64,000 bases of DNA from Clostridia bacterium (lineage in GTDB: Bacteria; Bacillota; Clostridia; Christensenellales; Aristaeellaceae), in contig CAAGFE010000111.1 in assembly GCA_900769075.1 (NCBI GenBank), forward strand, positions 8,033-72,032, given 5' to 3'. Each line of letters starts with the position of its first letter. The stretch's first letter is position 1. A model generated the notes under the pieces. It was not told where the DNA came from, did not search any database, and was given only the letters and a program-made list of their open reading frames with translations. Below are positions 45,270-54,203 of this stretch, in pieces. The translations under genes and the position numbers were made by a program.

Positions 45270-45317
45270 CGTATTATCGGGTGATTGTCACAATTCAACA
45301 AAGGAGTGAACCCACGC

Positions 45318-47270
45318 ATGAAGAAATTCGTTGCGCTGCTGCTGGCTCTTCTGCTGCCGCTGACGGCCGGCGCGTCCACCCTGACGGCAGATATGAACCA
45401 TCCGACCGTCGAGATGAGCGATACCCTGTATGGCCTCTTTTTTGAGGACATCAACTACGGTGCGGACGGCGGTTTGTACGCGGAAATGCTGCAGAATCGC
45501 TCCTTTGAGTACGAGGACATCCTCAATCCCCGGGTGACGGACCATTACAACGGCTGGGGCTTCAACCTGGCCTTCGGCGCGACCGGCACCGCCACGGTGA
45601 TGACCGAGCATCCGCTGAATGAGAACAACCCCACCTACATGCGCATCAGCTGCACCAAGGGTGAGTATCGGTTTGCTAACCTGGGGTACCAGTCCACCAC
45701 CTTCGCGGGAGGCATTCCTGTGGAGGAGGGCAAGACCTACCGCTGCTCCGTGTGGATGCGCAACGGCGGCGACTTTGACGGTCAGGTCGAGATTGCCCTG
45801 ACCAAGCGCACCGGCAAGTCCCTCGCCGTGCCCAAGCGCTTCACCCTGACCAACGAATGGCAGAAGTACGAGCTGAGTTTCACCTCCTCCTACACCGAGG
45901 ACGCGGTGCTGTCCTTCGTCCTGCACGGGACGGGCGCGGTGGATATCGACATGGCATCCCTGATGCCCGCCGACGCCTTCGGGGCGGATTGGCCAAGCGG
46001 CGGTCTGCGGGCCGATCTGGTGCAGGCCCTGATGGATTTGCACCCTGCCTTCCTGCGCTTCCCCGGCGGCTGCATCACCGAGGGCAGCTACTACCGCAGC
46101 AATTTCTACAACTGGAAGGACACCGTCGGCCCGATTGAAACCCGCAAGGAAAACTTCAACACCTGGGGCTACATGCAATCCTATGGCCTGGGGTATTACG
46201 AGTATTTCATGCTGGCGGAAGCCCTCGGCGCGCAGCCCCTGCCGGTGGTGCACAGCGGATTGCTCTGCCAGGCCCGCGACACCAAGGAGGAATCCCTCAC
46301 CATCGCCGAAACGAAGGAATACGCCCAGGACATTCTCGACCTGATCGAATTCGCCAACGGCGATGTGACGACCACCTGGGGTGCACTCCGGGCGGAGATG
46401 GGGCATCCCGAGCCCTTCCACCTCAAGTACCTGGGCATCGGCAACGAAAACTGGGACAGCCCCTACTGGAACCGCTTTGATGTGCTGTACAAGGCAGTGA
46501 AGGCCGCCTACCCGGAGATCGAGATCATTTCCTCCGCCGGGCCGGTGGCGGAGGGCGCGCTCCCGGCCTACGCCTGGCGGGTGATCCGCGCCAAGTACCC
46601 GGACACCATCGTGGACGAGCATTACTACATGGGCGTCGACTGGTTCCTGAACAACGTCAGCCGCTATGACAGCTATCCCCGCACCACCCGCGTGTTCGTG
46701 GGGGAATATGCCGCCCATGAGGCCGTCCAGGCCAACGGCCGCCGGCCCAACAGCCTGTACAGCGCCCTGTGCGAGGCGGCCTACATGACCGGCCTGGAGC
46801 GCAACAGCGATGTGGTGGTCATGGCTTCCTACGCGCCCCTGCTGGCCCGGGAGGGCATGCAGCAGTGGACGCCGGACATGATCTGGTTCAACGCCCGGGA
46901 GGTGCTGCTGACCCCGAACTACCATGTGCAGGCGATGTTCGCCGCCACGGTGGGCGATCAGGTGGTGGAGAGCAGCTACGAGGGCGACAACGGGCTGCTC
47001 TACCATGTTGTCTCCCGGACGGAGGACAAGCTCTACGTCAAGCTGGTGAATGTTTCCGACAATGCGGAGGACATGACGCTGAAGCTGGCGGGCGTTCCCG
47101 ATGGGACGGCAGCCTTCACCCAGCTGACGGGCGAGAAGAACGCCATCAACACCTTCGCCAACAAGGAGCGGGTGGCGCCGGTGACCGGTGAATCCGCCAT
47201 CTCCGGCGGCAAAATGTCCCTCACCCTCCCCGCCTATTCCGTCACCATCCTGACCTTTGCAACCAAATAA
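45318..47270 (+). CDS. Secreted GH51 alpha-L-arabinofuranosidase
   Basis: A 650-residue enzyme. ATG at 45318 is chosen because AAGGAGTG lies upstream and the signal peptide (1-19, AGA before STL) starts there. A GH51-type N-terminus (LYGLFFEDINYGADGGLYAEMLQNRSFE) is interrupted by a CBM4/9-like beta-sandwich (about 65-225). The TIM barrel follows, with acid/base E377 (GIGNENWD) and nucleophile E463 (VGEYAA), and then a C-terminal beta domain. This layout matches large extracellular GH51 enzymes. It removes arabinofuranose side chains outside the cell. It starts a two-gene unit with the cytosolic GH51 35 bases downstream. Confidence 0.93.
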   Translation: MKKFVALLLALLLPLTAGASTLTADMNHPTVEMSDTLYGLFFEDINYGADGGLYAEMLQNRSFEYEDILNPRVTDHYNGWGFNLAFGATGTATVMTEHPLNENNPTYMRISCTKGEYRFANLGYQSTTFAGGIPVEEGKTYRCSVWMRNGGDFDGQVEIALTKRTGKSLAVPKRFTLTNEWQKYELSFTSSYTEDAVLSFVLHGTGAVDIDMASLMPADAFGADWPSGGLRADLVQALMDLHPAFLRFPGGCITEGSYYRSNFYNWKDTVGPIETRKENFNTWGYMQSYGLGYYEYFMLAEALGAQPLPVVHSGLLCQARDTKEESLTIAETKEYAQDILDLIEFANGDVTTTWGALRAEMGHPEPFHLKYLGIGNENWDSPYWNRFDVLYKAVKAAYPEIEIISSAGPVAEGALPAYAWRVIRAKYPDTIVDEHYYMGVDWFLNNVSRYDSYPRTTRVFVGEYAAHEAVQANGRRPNSLYSALCEAAYMTGLERNSDVVVMASYAPLLAREGMQQWTPDMIWFNAREVLLTPNYHVQAMFAATVGDQVVESSYEGDNGLLYHVVSRTEDKLYVKLVNVSDNAEDMTLKLAGVPDGTAAFTQLTGEKNAINTFANKERVAPVTGESAISGGKMSLTLPAYSVTILTFATK

Positions 47271-47305
47271 TCCCCGGCTGCACCGGGTGAAAACGGAGGA
47301 TGCCC

Positions 47306-48805
47306 ATGAAAAACGCCAAGCTGATTCTGGACAAGGATTACGTCATTTCCGACATCGACAAGCGCCTGTACGGCTCCTTCATCGAGCATCTGGGCCGCGC
47401 GGTGTACACCGGCATCTACGAGCCGAAGCATCCCCTGGCGGATGAGCAGGGCTTCCGCCAGGACGTGCTGGAGCTGGTGCGCCGCCTGAACGTGCCCGTG
47501 GTGCGCTATCCCGGCGGCAACTTTGTGTCCGGCTTCCGCTGGGAGGATTCCGTCGGCCCCAAGGAGGAACGCCCCCGCCGCCTGGATCTGGCCTGGAAAA
47601 CCACCGAGCCCAACACCTTCGGCCTGCACGAGTTTGTCGACTGGGCGAAGAAGGCCAACACCGAGGTGATGTACGCCATCAACCTGGGCACCCGCGGCGT
47701 GGCGGAAGCCCAGGATGTGGTGGAATACTGCAACCACAAGGGCGGCAGCTACTGGTCCGACAAGCGCATTGCCAACGGCGCGGCGGATCCCTTCGGCATC
47801 AAGCTGTGGTGCCTGGGCAACGAGATGGACGGCCCCTGGCAGACCGGCGCCAAAACGGCCACCGAGTACGGCCGCCTCGCCAACGAGGCCGCGAAGGTCA
47901 TGAAGTGGGTCGATCCCACCATCGAAACCGTGGCCTGCGGTTCCTCCGGCTCCACCATGCCCACCTTCGGTTCCTGGGAGTACGAGGTGCTGGATCAGTG
48001 CTACAGCAACGTGGATTATGTGTCCCTGCACCGCTACTACGGCAACCCCCACAACGACACGCCGGACTTCCTCGCTTCCTCCCTCGATCTGGATGAGTTC
48101 ATCAAAACCGTCGCCTGCATCTGTGACACCGTGAAGGGCAAGAAGCACGCCAAGAAGCGGGTTCACCTGTCCCTGGACGAGTGGAACGTGTGGTACCACT
48201 CCAACCAGCAGGATCAGCAGCTGTACAAGCGCGAGCCCTGGGGCACCGCGCTCCACCTGCTGGAGGACGTGTACAACTTCGAGGATGCGCTGCTGGTCGG
48301 CCTGATGCTGATCACCATGCTCCACAATGCCGACCGGGTGAAGATCGGCTGCCTGGCCCAGCTGGTGAACGTCATCGCCCCCATCATGACCCGCGAGAAG
48401 GGCGGCGCGTGGGCGCAGACGATCTTCTACCCGATGATGGACGCCTCCGTGTACGGGCGCGGCAAGTCCCTGCGGCCCATCATCACCACCGACAAGCACG
48501 ATACCAAGCACTTCAACGATGTCCCCACCATGGACGCCGCCGCCACCATGGATGAAGCCGGCAATGTGACCATCTTCGCCGTCAACCGCGACCTGGCGGA
48601 GCCGGTGAAGCTCCGGCTGGATCTGCGTGCTTTCGGCGGTATGAAGCCTGCCTTCCATACCGTGCTCCACCATGACGACATGAAGGCCGTCAACACCGAG
48701 GAGCACCCCGACGAGGTGAAGCCCGTGCAGGTGCCCGTGGTGATCGAGGATGACTGCATTGTGCTGCCCGCCGCCAGCTGGAACGTGATCCGCTTCGTCA
48801 AGTAA
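47306..48805 (+). CDS. Cytosolic GH51 alpha-L-arabinofuranosidase
   Basis: A 499-residue enzyme without a signal peptide. ATG 47306 is chosen over ATG 47300 because the latter overlaps the ribosome site CGGAGGA. The acid/base is E173 (CLGNEMDGPW) and the nucleophile E292 (LDEWNVWY), the standard spacing for the intracellular AbfA-type enzymes, and the length is typical. It would release arabinose from imported arabino-oligosaccharides. Together with the secreted GH51 directly upstream it covers both sides of the membrane. A hairpin at 48817-48847 follows. Confidence 0.95.
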   Translation: MKNAKLILDKDYVISDIDKRLYGSFIEHLGRAVYTGIYEPKHPLADEQGFRQDVLELVRRLNVPVVRYPGGNFVSGFRWEDSVGPKEERPRRLDLAWKTTEPNTFGLHEFVDWAKKANTEVMYAINLGTRGVAEAQDVVEYCNHKGGSYWSDKRIANGAADPFGIKLWCLGNEMDGPWQTGAKTATEYGRLANEAAKVMKWVDPTIETVACGSSGSTMPTFGSWEYEVLDQCYSNVDYVSLHRYYGNPHNDTPDFLASSLDLDEFIKTVACICDTVKGKKHAKKRVHLSLDEWNVWYHSNQQDQQLYKREPWGTALHLLEDVYNFEDALLVGLMLITMLHNADRVKIGCLAQLVNVIAPIMTREKGGAWAQTIFYPMMDASVYGRGKSLRPIITTDKHDTKHFNDVPTMDAAATMDEAGNVTIFAVNRDLAEPVKLRLDLRAFGGMKPAFHTVLHHDDMKAVNTEEHPDEVKPVQVPVVIEDDCIVLPAASWNVIRFVK

Positions 48806-48815
48806 ATCCACCCCC

Positions 48816-49070
48816 TGAGGCGCGTTGTGCAAAACATAACGCGCCTCAAAGCATCGACAAAGTCGATGATTTGCAGGCCCTCAAAAAGGGCTGCAAGGCA
48901 AGGCGACAAGCCTGCAAACGAGGGAGTTTACATGGATGTAAATGACCGAGATTTGCAGGTGCAGTCAACGAAGCAAGCGCATCCCTCTGCCTTGGGCAGA
49001 GGAATGCGCGGTTACGGCCCTTTTTGATGGCCTGAGGCGCGTTGTGCAAAACATGAGCATAACGCGCCTT
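48816..49070. repeat. Intergenic hairpin cassette flanked by duplicated hairpins
   Basis: A 22-base direct repeat occurs at 48816-48837 and exactly again at 49033-49054. Each copy is the left arm of a hairpin: GAGGCGCGTT with AACGCGCCTC (48817-48847) and AGGCGCGTT with AACGCGCCT (49035-49069). Between them are further stems: CATCGAC-aaa-GTCGATG (48852-48868), GCCCT/AGGGC (48877-48891), nested CCTGCAAA/TTTGCAGG (48911-48959) around TTTACAT/ATGTAAA, and a 14-bp stem with one mismatch (48977-49009). No gene is credible here. The cassette lies between the GH51 and GH10 genes. Confidence 0.8.
48875..49033. mobile_element. MITE-like element with 17-bp terminal inverted repeats
   Basis: The 17 bases at 48875-48891 match the reverse complement of 49017-49033 at 16 of 17 positions, enclosing 159 bases without a reading frame. 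Internal stems are listed under the cassette. It could be a small non-autonomous element or a structured dispersed repeat; no target duplication is obvious, and no transposase is nearby. Confidence 0.5.
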
Positions 49071-49146
49071 GATTTGTGTGGCAAATCCGGTCAGGATATA
49101 GTACAATCAGCACAAACAAACCGGGAATGCCGAAAGGAGAATCATC

Positions 49147-50361
49147 ATGAAAAAGCTGCTGTCCCTGGTTTTTGCACTGATTCTGAGTCTGTCCTGGGCC
49201 ATTGCGGAAGAAACCCGCGGCGCGCTGGACTATCAGCCCCTGAAGGAGCTGACCGCGAAATACGGCTTCACCATCGGCGCCCCCATGAGCGCCGGTCAGC
49301 TGGGGGATTTCAATTACCGCAAGCTGCTGATCCACCATTTTGACACCATCACCGCCACCAACGAGATGAAGGCGTACTCCCTGCTGGATCAGCGGGCCAG
49401 CCAGCAGAGCGAGGACGGCATGCCCAGGATGAACTACGCCACCGCCGACAAGATGGTGAAGTTCGCCTCCGACTTCGGCCTGAAGGTGCGCGGGCATGTA
49501 CTGGTCTGGGACGCCTACATGACCCCCTGGTTCTTCCATGTGGGCTACGACACCAGGAATCCCATCGCGGATCAGGAAACGCTCAAGCTCCGCATGAAGT
49601 CCTACATCGAGCAGGTCGTCACCCATTTTGAAACCCAGTTCCCCGGCGTGGTGTACTGCTGGGACGTGGTGAACGAGGCAGTGGGCGACAATCGGGGCGA
49701 GTACGTCCCGGAGGATCCCCGCCATGTCCGCACGGTGCGCAGCGGAACCTCCAATCCCTTCTATTTCTATGTCGGATCGGATTACGTCGAGCTGGCCTTC
49801 CTCTATGCCCGCGACGTGGTGGAAGCCCTCGGCGCGGACATCAAGCTCTTCTACAACGATTACAACGCCCTGTACGACGGCAAGCGCGAGGCCATCAAGG
49901 CCCTGGTGACGAGCATCAACAGCTACGCCGTGGACGAAAACGGCAATCCCCGCAAGCTGATCGACGGCGTGGGCATGCAGGGCTACATCGGCGGCTACGG
50001 GCATCAGGAGGGCTGCATGGCTGACAGCGACGTGGCCCTGGTGCGCAAGAGCATCCAGGAATACGCCGCCCTGGGCGTGGAGGTGCAGCTGACCGAAATG
50101 TCCCTGCGCAACTACGACAAGGACAAGCAATCCGAGCATGCCGCCTTCTATGCCAAGATGTTCGAGGTGTTCTGCCAGGCCAATGAGGGCGAGGGCAATC
50201 CCCTGACCAGCGTGACCCCCTGGGGCCTGGTGGACTGCAACAACCTGCCCAGCAATCATTATTCCTGGAAGCTGAACAGCCCCTACTGCGGTCTGTTTGA
50301 CCTGCGGCTGAACGTGAAGGAATCCTTCAAGGCGATTTACTCCCTGATGGGCGGCGAATAA
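49147..50361 (+). CDS. Secreted GH10 endo-1,4-beta-xylanase
   Basis: A 404-residue enzyme; ATG follows GAAAGGAG. Signal peptide 1-20 (AIA before EE). The GH10 barrel spans about 35-400 with acid/base E177 (CWDVVNEAV) and nucleophile E317 (VQLTEMS). Also conserved are TATNEMKAYSLL and VRGHVLVWDAYMTPWFF, the family's usual 'HTLVWH' replaced here by HVLVWD. No carbohydrate-binding module or anchor is attached. It cuts xylan backbones outside the cell, complementing the arabinofuranosidases. A possible -10 (TACAAT, 49102-49107) lies just upstream; a hairpin follows at 50372-50401. Confidence 0.95.
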   Translation: MKKLLSLVFALILSLSWAIAEETRGALDYQPLKELTAKYGFTIGAPMSAGQLGDFNYRKLLIHHFDTITATNEMKAYSLLDQRASQQSEDGMPRMNYATADKMVKFASDFGLKVRGHVLVWDAYMTPWFFHVGYDTRNPIADQETLKLRMKSYIEQVVTHFETQFPGVVYCWDVVNEAVGDNRGEYVPEDPRHVRTVRSGTSNPFYFYVGSDYVELAFLYARDVVEALGADIKLFYNDYNALYDGKREAIKALVTSINSYAVDENGNPRKLIDGVGMQGYIGGYGHQEGCMADSDVALVRKSIQEYAALGVEVQLTEMSLRNYDKDKQSEHAAFYAKMFEVFCQANEGEGNPLTSVTPWGLVDCNNLPSNHYSWKLNSPYCGLFDLRLNVKESFKAIYSLMGGE

Positions 50362-50371
50362 GGCACAAGAA

Positions 50372-50401
50372 GAGCAGCGTCGAGTGACATCGGCGCTGCT
50401 C
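50372..50401. terminator. Hairpin between the xylanase and the convergent suf genes
   Basis: GAGCAGCG at 50372-50379 pairs with CGCTGCTC at 50394-50401, and the stem extends three more pairs inward with one G.T. T-tracts are short on both strands, so termination strength is uncertain. Confidence 0.6.
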
Positions 50402-50415
50402 ATTGCATATTCGGA

Positions 50416-51333
50416 TTATTTGAGGAACCCGTTGATGATCTGCTCCTCGGCTTCGGCCTCGGTCAGGCCGAGGGTCATCAGCTTGATGATCTGCTCACCG
50501 GCGATTTTGCCGATGGCGGCCTCGTGGATCAGCGCCGCGTCGATGCTGTTGGCCTCCAGCTGGGGAATGGCCGCGATCTTCGCCTGATCCATGATGATCG
50601 CGTCGCACTCGGTGTGGCCGGTGCAATTCGCGTTGCCGGTGATCTTGCTGTCGAATTTCTGATAGCTCTCGTCCCGGGCGACGGAGCGGCTCACCACGTC
50701 GGTGGAAGCGCCATCGCCGTTCAGGCTGACCTCATAGCTGCTCAGGGCCACCTGACTGCCGTGGGTCATCAGCCGCTCCCGGACGACCAGGCGGGCGTTT
50801 GCCGCCAGATCAGCGCGGGTCACGCGGTTGGTGCTGTCCACGCCCTTGATCTGCACCATTTCCATCTCCATGGAGCTGCCCGCTTCCATGGTGACCTCGG
50901 TGACGGGATTCAGGATGCGCTTGCCCTGACCGTCGCCCTCGCCGTAGTGCTTTTCCACATACTTGACCTTGGCGTTCTCGCCCACAAAGAAGCGGTGAAC
51001 GCCGTCATGCTCGGAGTCCTGATTGCCGCAGTTGTGGATGCCGCAGCCGGCGACGATGACCACGTCGCAGTTTTCACCCACATGGAAATCGTTGTACACG
51101 ACCTCCTTGAGGCCGCTCTCGCTCAGCACCACCGGGATGTGTACGCTCTCGCCCACCGTGCCCGGCTTGATGTAAATGTCAATGCCGGAGCCGTCTTCCT
51201 TGGAAACGATGTCGATGTTGGCGGTGACGCTGCGGGCGGCGGACTTGCCATTGGCGCGGATGTTGTACGCGCCGGCGGGAACCTGCTCCAGCCCGGCGAC
51301 CTCCATCAGAATGCGCTTCTGAATTGCATCCAT
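50416..51333 (-). CDS. SufB/SufD family Fe-S cluster scaffold protein
   Basis: About 305 residues; ATG at 51333 (or the GTG just before it) overlaps the sufC stop, with AGGGAGG upstream. It consists almost entirely of the SufBD beta-helix core (VVLSESGLKEVVYNDFHVGENCDVVIVAGCGIHNCG ... GHTECDAIIMDQAKIAAIPQLEA) and a C-terminal helix (GLTEAEAEEQIINGFLK). It lacks the long N-terminal region of classical SufB. One such protein with SufC is the minimal SUF (SmsCB-like) layout. It assembles iron-sulfur clusters in the cytosol; SufS and SufU genes are not in this window. Confidence 0.9.
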   Translation of the reverse strand: MDAIQKRILMEVAGLEQVPAGAYNIRANGKSAARSVTANIDIVSKEDGSGIDIYIKPGTVGESVHIPVVLSESGLKEVVYNDFHVGENCDVVIVAGCGIHNCGNQDSEHDGVHRFFVGENAKVKYVEKHYGEGDGQGKRILNPVTEVTMEAGSSMEMEMVQIKGVDSTNRVTRADLAANARLVVRERLMTHGSQVALSSYEVSLNGDGASTDVVSRSVARDESYQKFDSKITGNANCTGHTECDAIIMDQAKIAAIPQLEANSIDAALIHEAAIGKIAGEQIIKLMTLGLTEAEAEEQIINGFLK

Positions 51334-52076
51334 CACTGAACGCCTCCCTTCGTGAGCTGACCGCAGGAGGACGCCACGGAGGACGTACCCAGCAGCGTGG
51401 GCAGGATTTCGTCCTTGGCGCCCTGGGCGATGATGCGTCCGCCGCCCAGCACGATGATCTCATCCGCGATGTTCAGGATGCGCTCCTGGTGGCTGATGAC
51501 GATGATGGTGCGCTCGGCGTTGGCGGTGCGCATGCGCTCGAAAACCTCGATGAGGCTCTTGAAGCTCCACAGGTCAATGCCGGCCTCCGGCTCATCGAAC
51601 ACGGACAGCACCGTGCCCCGGGCCAGGACGGTGGCAATCTCGATGCGCTTGAGTTCGCCGCCGGAAAGGCTGGCGTTCACCTCGCGGTTGATGTAATCCC
51701 GGGCGCACAATCCGACCTCGGACAGGTAGCTGCATGCGTCGCCCACGGAGAGCTTCTTGCCGCTGGCAATGCGCAGTAGATCAATCACGCAGATGCCCTT
51801 GAACCGCACCGGCTGCTGGAAGGCGTAGCTCACGCCCATGTGGGCCCGCTCGGTGATGGTCTTGTCGGTCATGTCCACCCCGTCCAGCAGGATAGCACCC
51901 CCGGTGGGCTTTTCGATGCCCGCAATCAGCTTGGCGAGGGTGGATTTGCCGCCGCCGTTGGGGCCCGTGATGACCACAAACTTCCCCTTGCCGACGGTCA
52001 GGCTGATATCACGAATGATTTCCTTTTCGTCCCGTTCGTCCGGCACGGAGAAGGAAAGATGCTTCAGCTCCAGCAT
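51333..52076 (-). CDS. sufC: SufC, Fe-S cluster assembly ATPase
   Basis: A 247-residue ABC-type ATPase with Walker A GPNGGGKSTL (about 39-48), signature SLSGGELKRIEI (about 139-150) and Walker B VLSVFDEPEAGID (about 159-171), then the switch His (VISHQERIL). The Glu-rich 'DEPEAGLD' form is usual for SufC. It powers the SufBD scaffold encoded directly downstream, sharing one base with it. A TTGACA/TAATAT promoter lies at 52125-52154 on the minus strand, overlapped by a perfect palindrome. Confidence 0.95.
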   Translation of the reverse strand: MLELKHLSFSVPDERDEKEIIRDISLTVGKGKFVVITGPNGGGKSTLAKLIAGIEKPTGGAILLDGVDMTDKTITERAHMGVSYAFQQPVRFKGICVIDLLRIASGKKLSVGDACSYLSEVGLCARDYINREVNASLSGGELKRIEIATVLARGTVLSVFDEPEAGIDLWSFKSLIEVFERMRTANAERTIIVISHQERILNIADEIIVLGGGRIIAQGAKDEILPTLLGTSSVASSCGQLTKGGVQ

Positions 52077-52124
52077 TGGTACATACCTCGCTGCTCTTTG
52101 AATCAGTGAAAATCACTGGCTCTC

Positions 52125-52154
52125 ATATTAGCACAGGAGCGGCGGGCTTGTCAA
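52125..52154 (-). promoter_or_regulatory. sufC promoter
   Basis: On the minus strand TTGACA (52154-52149) and TAATAT (52130-52125) are separated by 18 bases. A small leader hairpin (CAGTGA/TCACTG, 52104-52118) follows. Confidence 0.7.
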
Positions 52155-52166
52155 GGAATTGACAAG
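52147..52166. promoter_or_regulatory. Palindrome overlapping the sufC -35: candidate operator
   Basis: CTTGTCAA, four bases, TTGACAAG: perfect 8-base arms covering the -35 element of the suf promoter. The position is that of a repressor site; the regulator is unknown. Confidence 0.5.
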
Positions 52167-52244
52167 GCCCTGCCCTGATGCTGATAAAGTACCCATTTGG
52201 TCACGATTTGAAACACAGGAGCCAGGGCAAATCCTGCGCCCGTG

Positions 52245-52276
52245 AAAAGCCGCCCTCCATCGGGAGAGCGGCTTTT
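52245..52276 (-). terminator. Terminator of the GH13 gene
   Basis: AAAAGCCGC at 52245-52253 pairs with GCGGCTTTT at 52268-52276, with an inner CTCC/GGAG. On the minus strand it lies 11 bases after the GH13 stop and ends in TTTT. Confidence 0.8.
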
Positions 52277-52286
52277 GGAGTCAGCG

Positions 52287-54053
52287 TCAATTGCGACAGA
52301 CGGTGATGACCTCGCGCTCCCGGCAGGTGGTGGGATGGCCCAGGGCATCCATATCGCCGTCCATGTAGCGAACGATGGTCAGCGTATCGTCATCCACCGC
52401 CTCGATGTCGCACAGGCCGTACTTGAGCACATCGCTCTTCTGACGATGGGTCAGCTTGTTGCTGACGTAGTGCTGGAGGGCGGTGTCCTCCTTGCCCCAG
52501 GGGAAGGGGCGGCGGTTCCAGGGGTCATGGCAGCCGCACAGACCGGCCTCGTCGCCGTAGTAGATGGTCGGGCAGCCCGGCAGCGCACACAGCAGATCCA
52601 CGCACATCTTGTAGCGCTTCACCGCCAGGCTGTATTCATCCACGGACAGGCGGATCCACTGCTGCTCATCCTTGGGCAGCTCCATGCAGCCCTTGTTCAC
52701 CAGCATGTTCAGCGCGCGGGGACGGTCGTGGCTGCCAATCAGGTTCATCAGCGCGTAGCGGAACTGGGCCGGATACACCTCCGCCTGATGCTTCACCAGG
52801 CGCACGAGAGCCTTCGCGGAGGACTTCCCCGTGGCGAAGTCCAGAATCGCCTCGCGCAGGGGGTAGTTCATCACGGAGTCGAGGGTATCGCCGGTGCAGT
52901 AGCAGCGCATTTCGCCGTAAGCCACCTTGTTGGAGGCGTCCTCCCAGACCTCGCCCAGCACCACGGCTTCCGGGTTGGCCTTGTGGGCGGCGACGCGCAG
53001 CTTGCGCAGGAAGTCCATGGACAGCTCATCCGCCACGTCCAGGCGCCATCCGCAGGCGCCCCTGTGAATCCACCGGGGCACGATGCCCTCCTCGTCCCTG
53101 AACATGAACTGCTGGTACGCGGGATTGCCCTTGCGCAGCTCCGGCAGGCTCATGATGCCCCACCAGGCGCGGTAATCCTCCGGGAACTTCTTGAAGGTGT
53201 ACCAGTCATAGTAGGGGGAAGAATCACCCTGGTACGCGCCCAGGTTCGGATAGTGACCGAAGTGGTTGAAGTACACGCTGTCCTCGCCCGTGTGGGAGAA
53301 CACGCCGTCCAGCAGCACACGGATGCCGTAGTCTTTGGCCTCCTCGCACAGGATCTGGAACTCTTCCTCAGTGCCGCACAGGGGGTCGATCCGGCTGTAA
53401 TCGCCGGTGTCGTAGCGATGGTTGGAGCGGGCGCGGAAGATGGGGTTGAGGTAGATGATGTCGATGCCCAGCTCCTTGAGGTAAGGGAGCTTTGCCCGGA
53501 TGCCGTTCAGGTTGCCGCCGTAGAAATCCAGCTCCTGATACTTGCCGCCGCGCATATCGCCCACGGAGAGCATCTCTTCGTCCCAATGCTTGTGGACATA
53601 GCGATCCTCGCGGTCATCCTTGGCGGCGGTCTTGGCGCGGAAGAACCGGTCGGGGAAGATCTGGTAGATGTTCGCGCTGTGGAAGTAGGCCGGGGTGACA
53701 AAATTCCGGTCATACACCGTGATCTGGAAGGAGGCCGGATCGCCCCCGGTATAGGCCTGGCCCTCACCGCCCATCTGATCGGGCTGATTGCCATAAATCA
53801 CGGTATGTCCGTCCTTGCGGTATACGATAAAGCGATACCAGTACAATCCGGGCGTTTCGGGCAGCTGAACGGCGGTTTCCCACACGTCGTCCCCCGTGTT
53901 GAGCATGGCATAGCACAGCTCTTCGTTCTGCCAGGTGCGCAGAATGATGGCGGTGGCCTCATCGCAGCGGAAGCGGATCATCACCGTGGACCCGGCGGCA
54001 GCAGGGCCCATGGGCTGGCGGTAGAATGCCTGATGGGAGTTGTGAAGCATCAT
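52287..54053 (-). CDS. GH13 alpha-glycosidase (neopullulanase / cyclomaltodextrinase-like)
   Basis: About 588 residues; ATG at 54053 is chosen, with ATG 54050 and TTG 54059 as alternatives near a weak AGGA. An N-terminal beta-sandwich (about 1-115) is followed by the amylase barrel. Conserved regions are DGVFSHTG (I), GWRLDVAD with the nucleophile Asp (II), VVLGEVWED with the acid Glu (III) and IGSHDRPR with the third Asp (IV). The N-terminal domain and YQIFPDRF suggest subfamily 20 enzymes that split maltodextrins and pullulan. There is no signal peptide, so it acts in the cytosol. It lies downstream of glycogen phosphorylase and probably acts with it in glycogen or maltodextrin breakdown. 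Confidence 0.92.
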   Translation of the reverse strand: MMLHNSHQAFYRQPMGPAAAGSTVMIRFRCDEATAIILRTWQNEELCYAMLNTGDDVWETAVQLPETPGLYWYRFIVYRKDGHTVIYGNQPDQMGGEGQAYTGGDPASFQITVYDRNFVTPAYFHSANIYQIFPDRFFRAKTAAKDDREDRYVHKHWDEEMLSVGDMRGGKYQELDFYGGNLNGIRAKLPYLKELGIDIIYLNPIFRARSNHRYDTGDYSRIDPLCGTEEEFQILCEEAKDYGIRVLLDGVFSHTGEDSVYFNHFGHYPNLGAYQGDSSPYYDWYTFKKFPEDYRAWWGIMSLPELRKGNPAYQQFMFRDEEGIVPRWIHRGACGWRLDVADELSMDFLRKLRVAAHKANPEAVVLGEVWEDASNKVAYGEMRCYCTGDTLDSVMNYPLREAILDFATGKSSAKALVRLVKHQAEVYPAQFRYALMNLIGSHDRPRALNMLVNKGCMELPKDEQQWIRLSVDEYSLAVKRYKMCVDLLCALPGCPTIYYGDEAGLCGCHDPWNRRPFPWGKEDTALQHYVSNKLTHRQKSDVLKYGLCDIEAVDDDTLTIVRYMDGDMDALGHPTTCREREVITVCRN

Positions 54054-54143
54054 CGTCAAATCAGTCCTGTTCTATTTGATGTCGGGCTATTCCGATGGCA
54101 TCATCGCGGGCATGCCGGAAACGATTCCAGGCCTGGCAATCAT

Positions 54144-54179
54144 CTTGCCCGGACAGGGATAAGGCGTTGTCCGGGCAAG
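54144..54179 (-). terminator. Perfect 12-bp hairpin after glgP
   Basis: CTTGCCCGGACA at 54144-54155 pairs with TGTCCGGGCAAG at 54168-54179. On the minus strand it follows the glgP stop by 24 bases. No T-run follows, so it may separate the messages only partly or stabilise the glgP end. Confidence 0.5.
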
Positions 54180-54203
54180 AGGTTCGGGCCTGTGCAGCGG
54201 CGA

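Noticed and set aside
48827..49027. A 66-codon frame within the hairpin cassette
   Set aside because: It coincides with inverted repeats and has no ribosome site or conserved content.
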